A DNA stretch of 5,880 nt from positions 1-5,880 of the forward strand of contig JAGGSY010000057.1 in NCBI GenBank assembly GCA_021158845.1. Reading direction: 5' to 3'. Under the pieces are notes generated by a model, which was given only the letters and a program-made list of their open reading frames with translations, did no database searches and was not told the DNA's origin. Source of the stretch: Caldisericia bacterium (GTDB lineage: Bacteria; Caldisericota; Caldisericia; B22-G15). The translations under genes and the position numbers were made by a program. Shown piece by piece: positions 5,561 to 5,880 of this stretch (positions within the stretch are counted from its first letter, which is position 1; each line of letters opens with the position of its first letter).

Positions 5561-5768
5561 ATTATTACATAGCCTTATGGCCAAACCGCTAATATTTATT
5601 ATTCTACAGTAAGTAAAGAGACAAGGGCAATTTCAAAAGCTGAGAGCTATTTTGCTATTTTGGTTCTGTATCATGCATCTCAGCTGCCTTAATTTGCATT
5701 TTATTATACTTTTAGATAGCATAAATGAAGATTGTTAAATGATTAAAATGACTTAAAGGACTATTTTT
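5554..5768. other. Non-coding stretch with a long-loop inverted repeat
   Basis: I find no convincing gene, and none of the frames continues the phosphotransferase. AGCTGAGA (5638-5645) and TCTCAGCT (5678-5685) are perfect inverted copies separated by 32 bases; the pairing does not extend, so it is a weak structure. TATACT at 5705-5710 could be a -10 box for the genes beyond, but no good -35 box sits at the right distance. The stretch may be foreign DNA or decayed remains. Confidence 0.4.
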
Positions 5769-5828
5769 ATGTCTGGCTATCTTCCATATGAGATAGCAAA
5801 GAGCATAGAGGAGGTTAAAAAATGTTAG
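5769..5828 (+). CDS. Possible 19-residue leader-like ORF before the antitoxin-like gene
   Basis: ATG 5769 is preceded by AAAGGA (5755-5760) at normal spacing. It encodes MSGYLPYEIAKSIEEVKKC, ending with TAG at 5826-5828. It overlaps the next start (ATG 5822) by seven bases in another frame, an arrangement suited to translational coupling. No family is recognised. It could also be the remnant of a longer gene or chance. Confidence 0.25.
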   Translation: MSGYLPYEIAKSIEEVKKC

Positions 5829-5880
5829 ATGTTAACAAATTAGAAATGATTATCAGACAATTACCCCCGGAACTTCAAAA
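5822..5880 (+). CDS. Start of a probable DUF2281/antitoxin-like gene, cut by window edge
   Basis: ATG 5822 follows a strong AGGAGG (5809-5814) at seven-base spacing. The 19 full codons read MLDVNKLEMIIRQLPPELQ, and the frame is open to the window end. A short helix followed by LPPELQ is the typical opening of DUF2281 and related small proteins, often the antitoxin partner of VapC/PIN toxins. The call rests on that motif alone; a toxin gene would be expected just downstream. If right, it marks the edge of the polysaccharide locus or another accessory module. Confidence 0.5.
   Translation, partial: MLDVNKLEMIIRQLPPELQ

Overview
The window is AT-rich accessory DNA. It is a piece of a surface-polysaccharide (O-antigen, exopolysaccharide or glycan) locus read entirely on the + strand and visibly scarred by mobile and repetitive DNA. 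The gene set (GDP-L-fucose synthesis, a family 2 glycosyltransferase, an ED-type polyprenyl-phosphate sugar-1-phosphate transferase) together with a 23S-IVS-type four-helix-bundle gene suggests a Gram-negative-type, probably environmental bacterium. I cannot name the phylum; the style resembles genomes of uncultivated or anaerobic lineages.

Layout. Bases 1 to about 1357 are an IS3-family insertion sequence with orfA and orfB, whose left end is cut by the window edge. Directly after it, 1353-1835 is the C-terminal part of a family 2 glycosyltransferase whose reading frame emerges from the IS end, so the IS split this gene. Then come gmd (1905-3053, GDP-mannose 4,6-dehydratase), a small four-helix-bundle gene (3127-3531) and fcl (3524-4678, GDP-L-fucose synthase). 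After a 179-base gap, 4858-5553 holds the first two thirds of a MraY/WecA-type phosphotransferase. Its reading frame is destroyed where a GGGGTCAGGTCTTGA sequence appears. The last 330 bases are non-coding except for a tiny leader-like ORF and the start of a probable DUF2281/antitoxin-like gene at 5822.

How the genes work together. gmd and fcl are the two consecutive steps from GDP-mannose to GDP-L-fucose, and both look intact. The family 2 transferase would add a sugar to the growing repeat unit. The phosphotransferase would start the unit on undecaprenyl phosphate. Both of these assembly genes are broken, so the locus can make the activated sugar but may no longer build the original polymer.

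The most unusual feature is a family of degenerate 9-base tandem units (type GTTGTAGAG, which reads Val-Val-Glu in one frame). It occurs at the end of the broken glycosyltransferase, in frame inside gmd, between gmd and the four-helix-bundle gene, and in inverted orientation at the end of that gene. The four-helix-bundle ORF sits between oppositely oriented arrays, like a mobile cassette, inside what would otherwise be a simple gmd-fcl pair.
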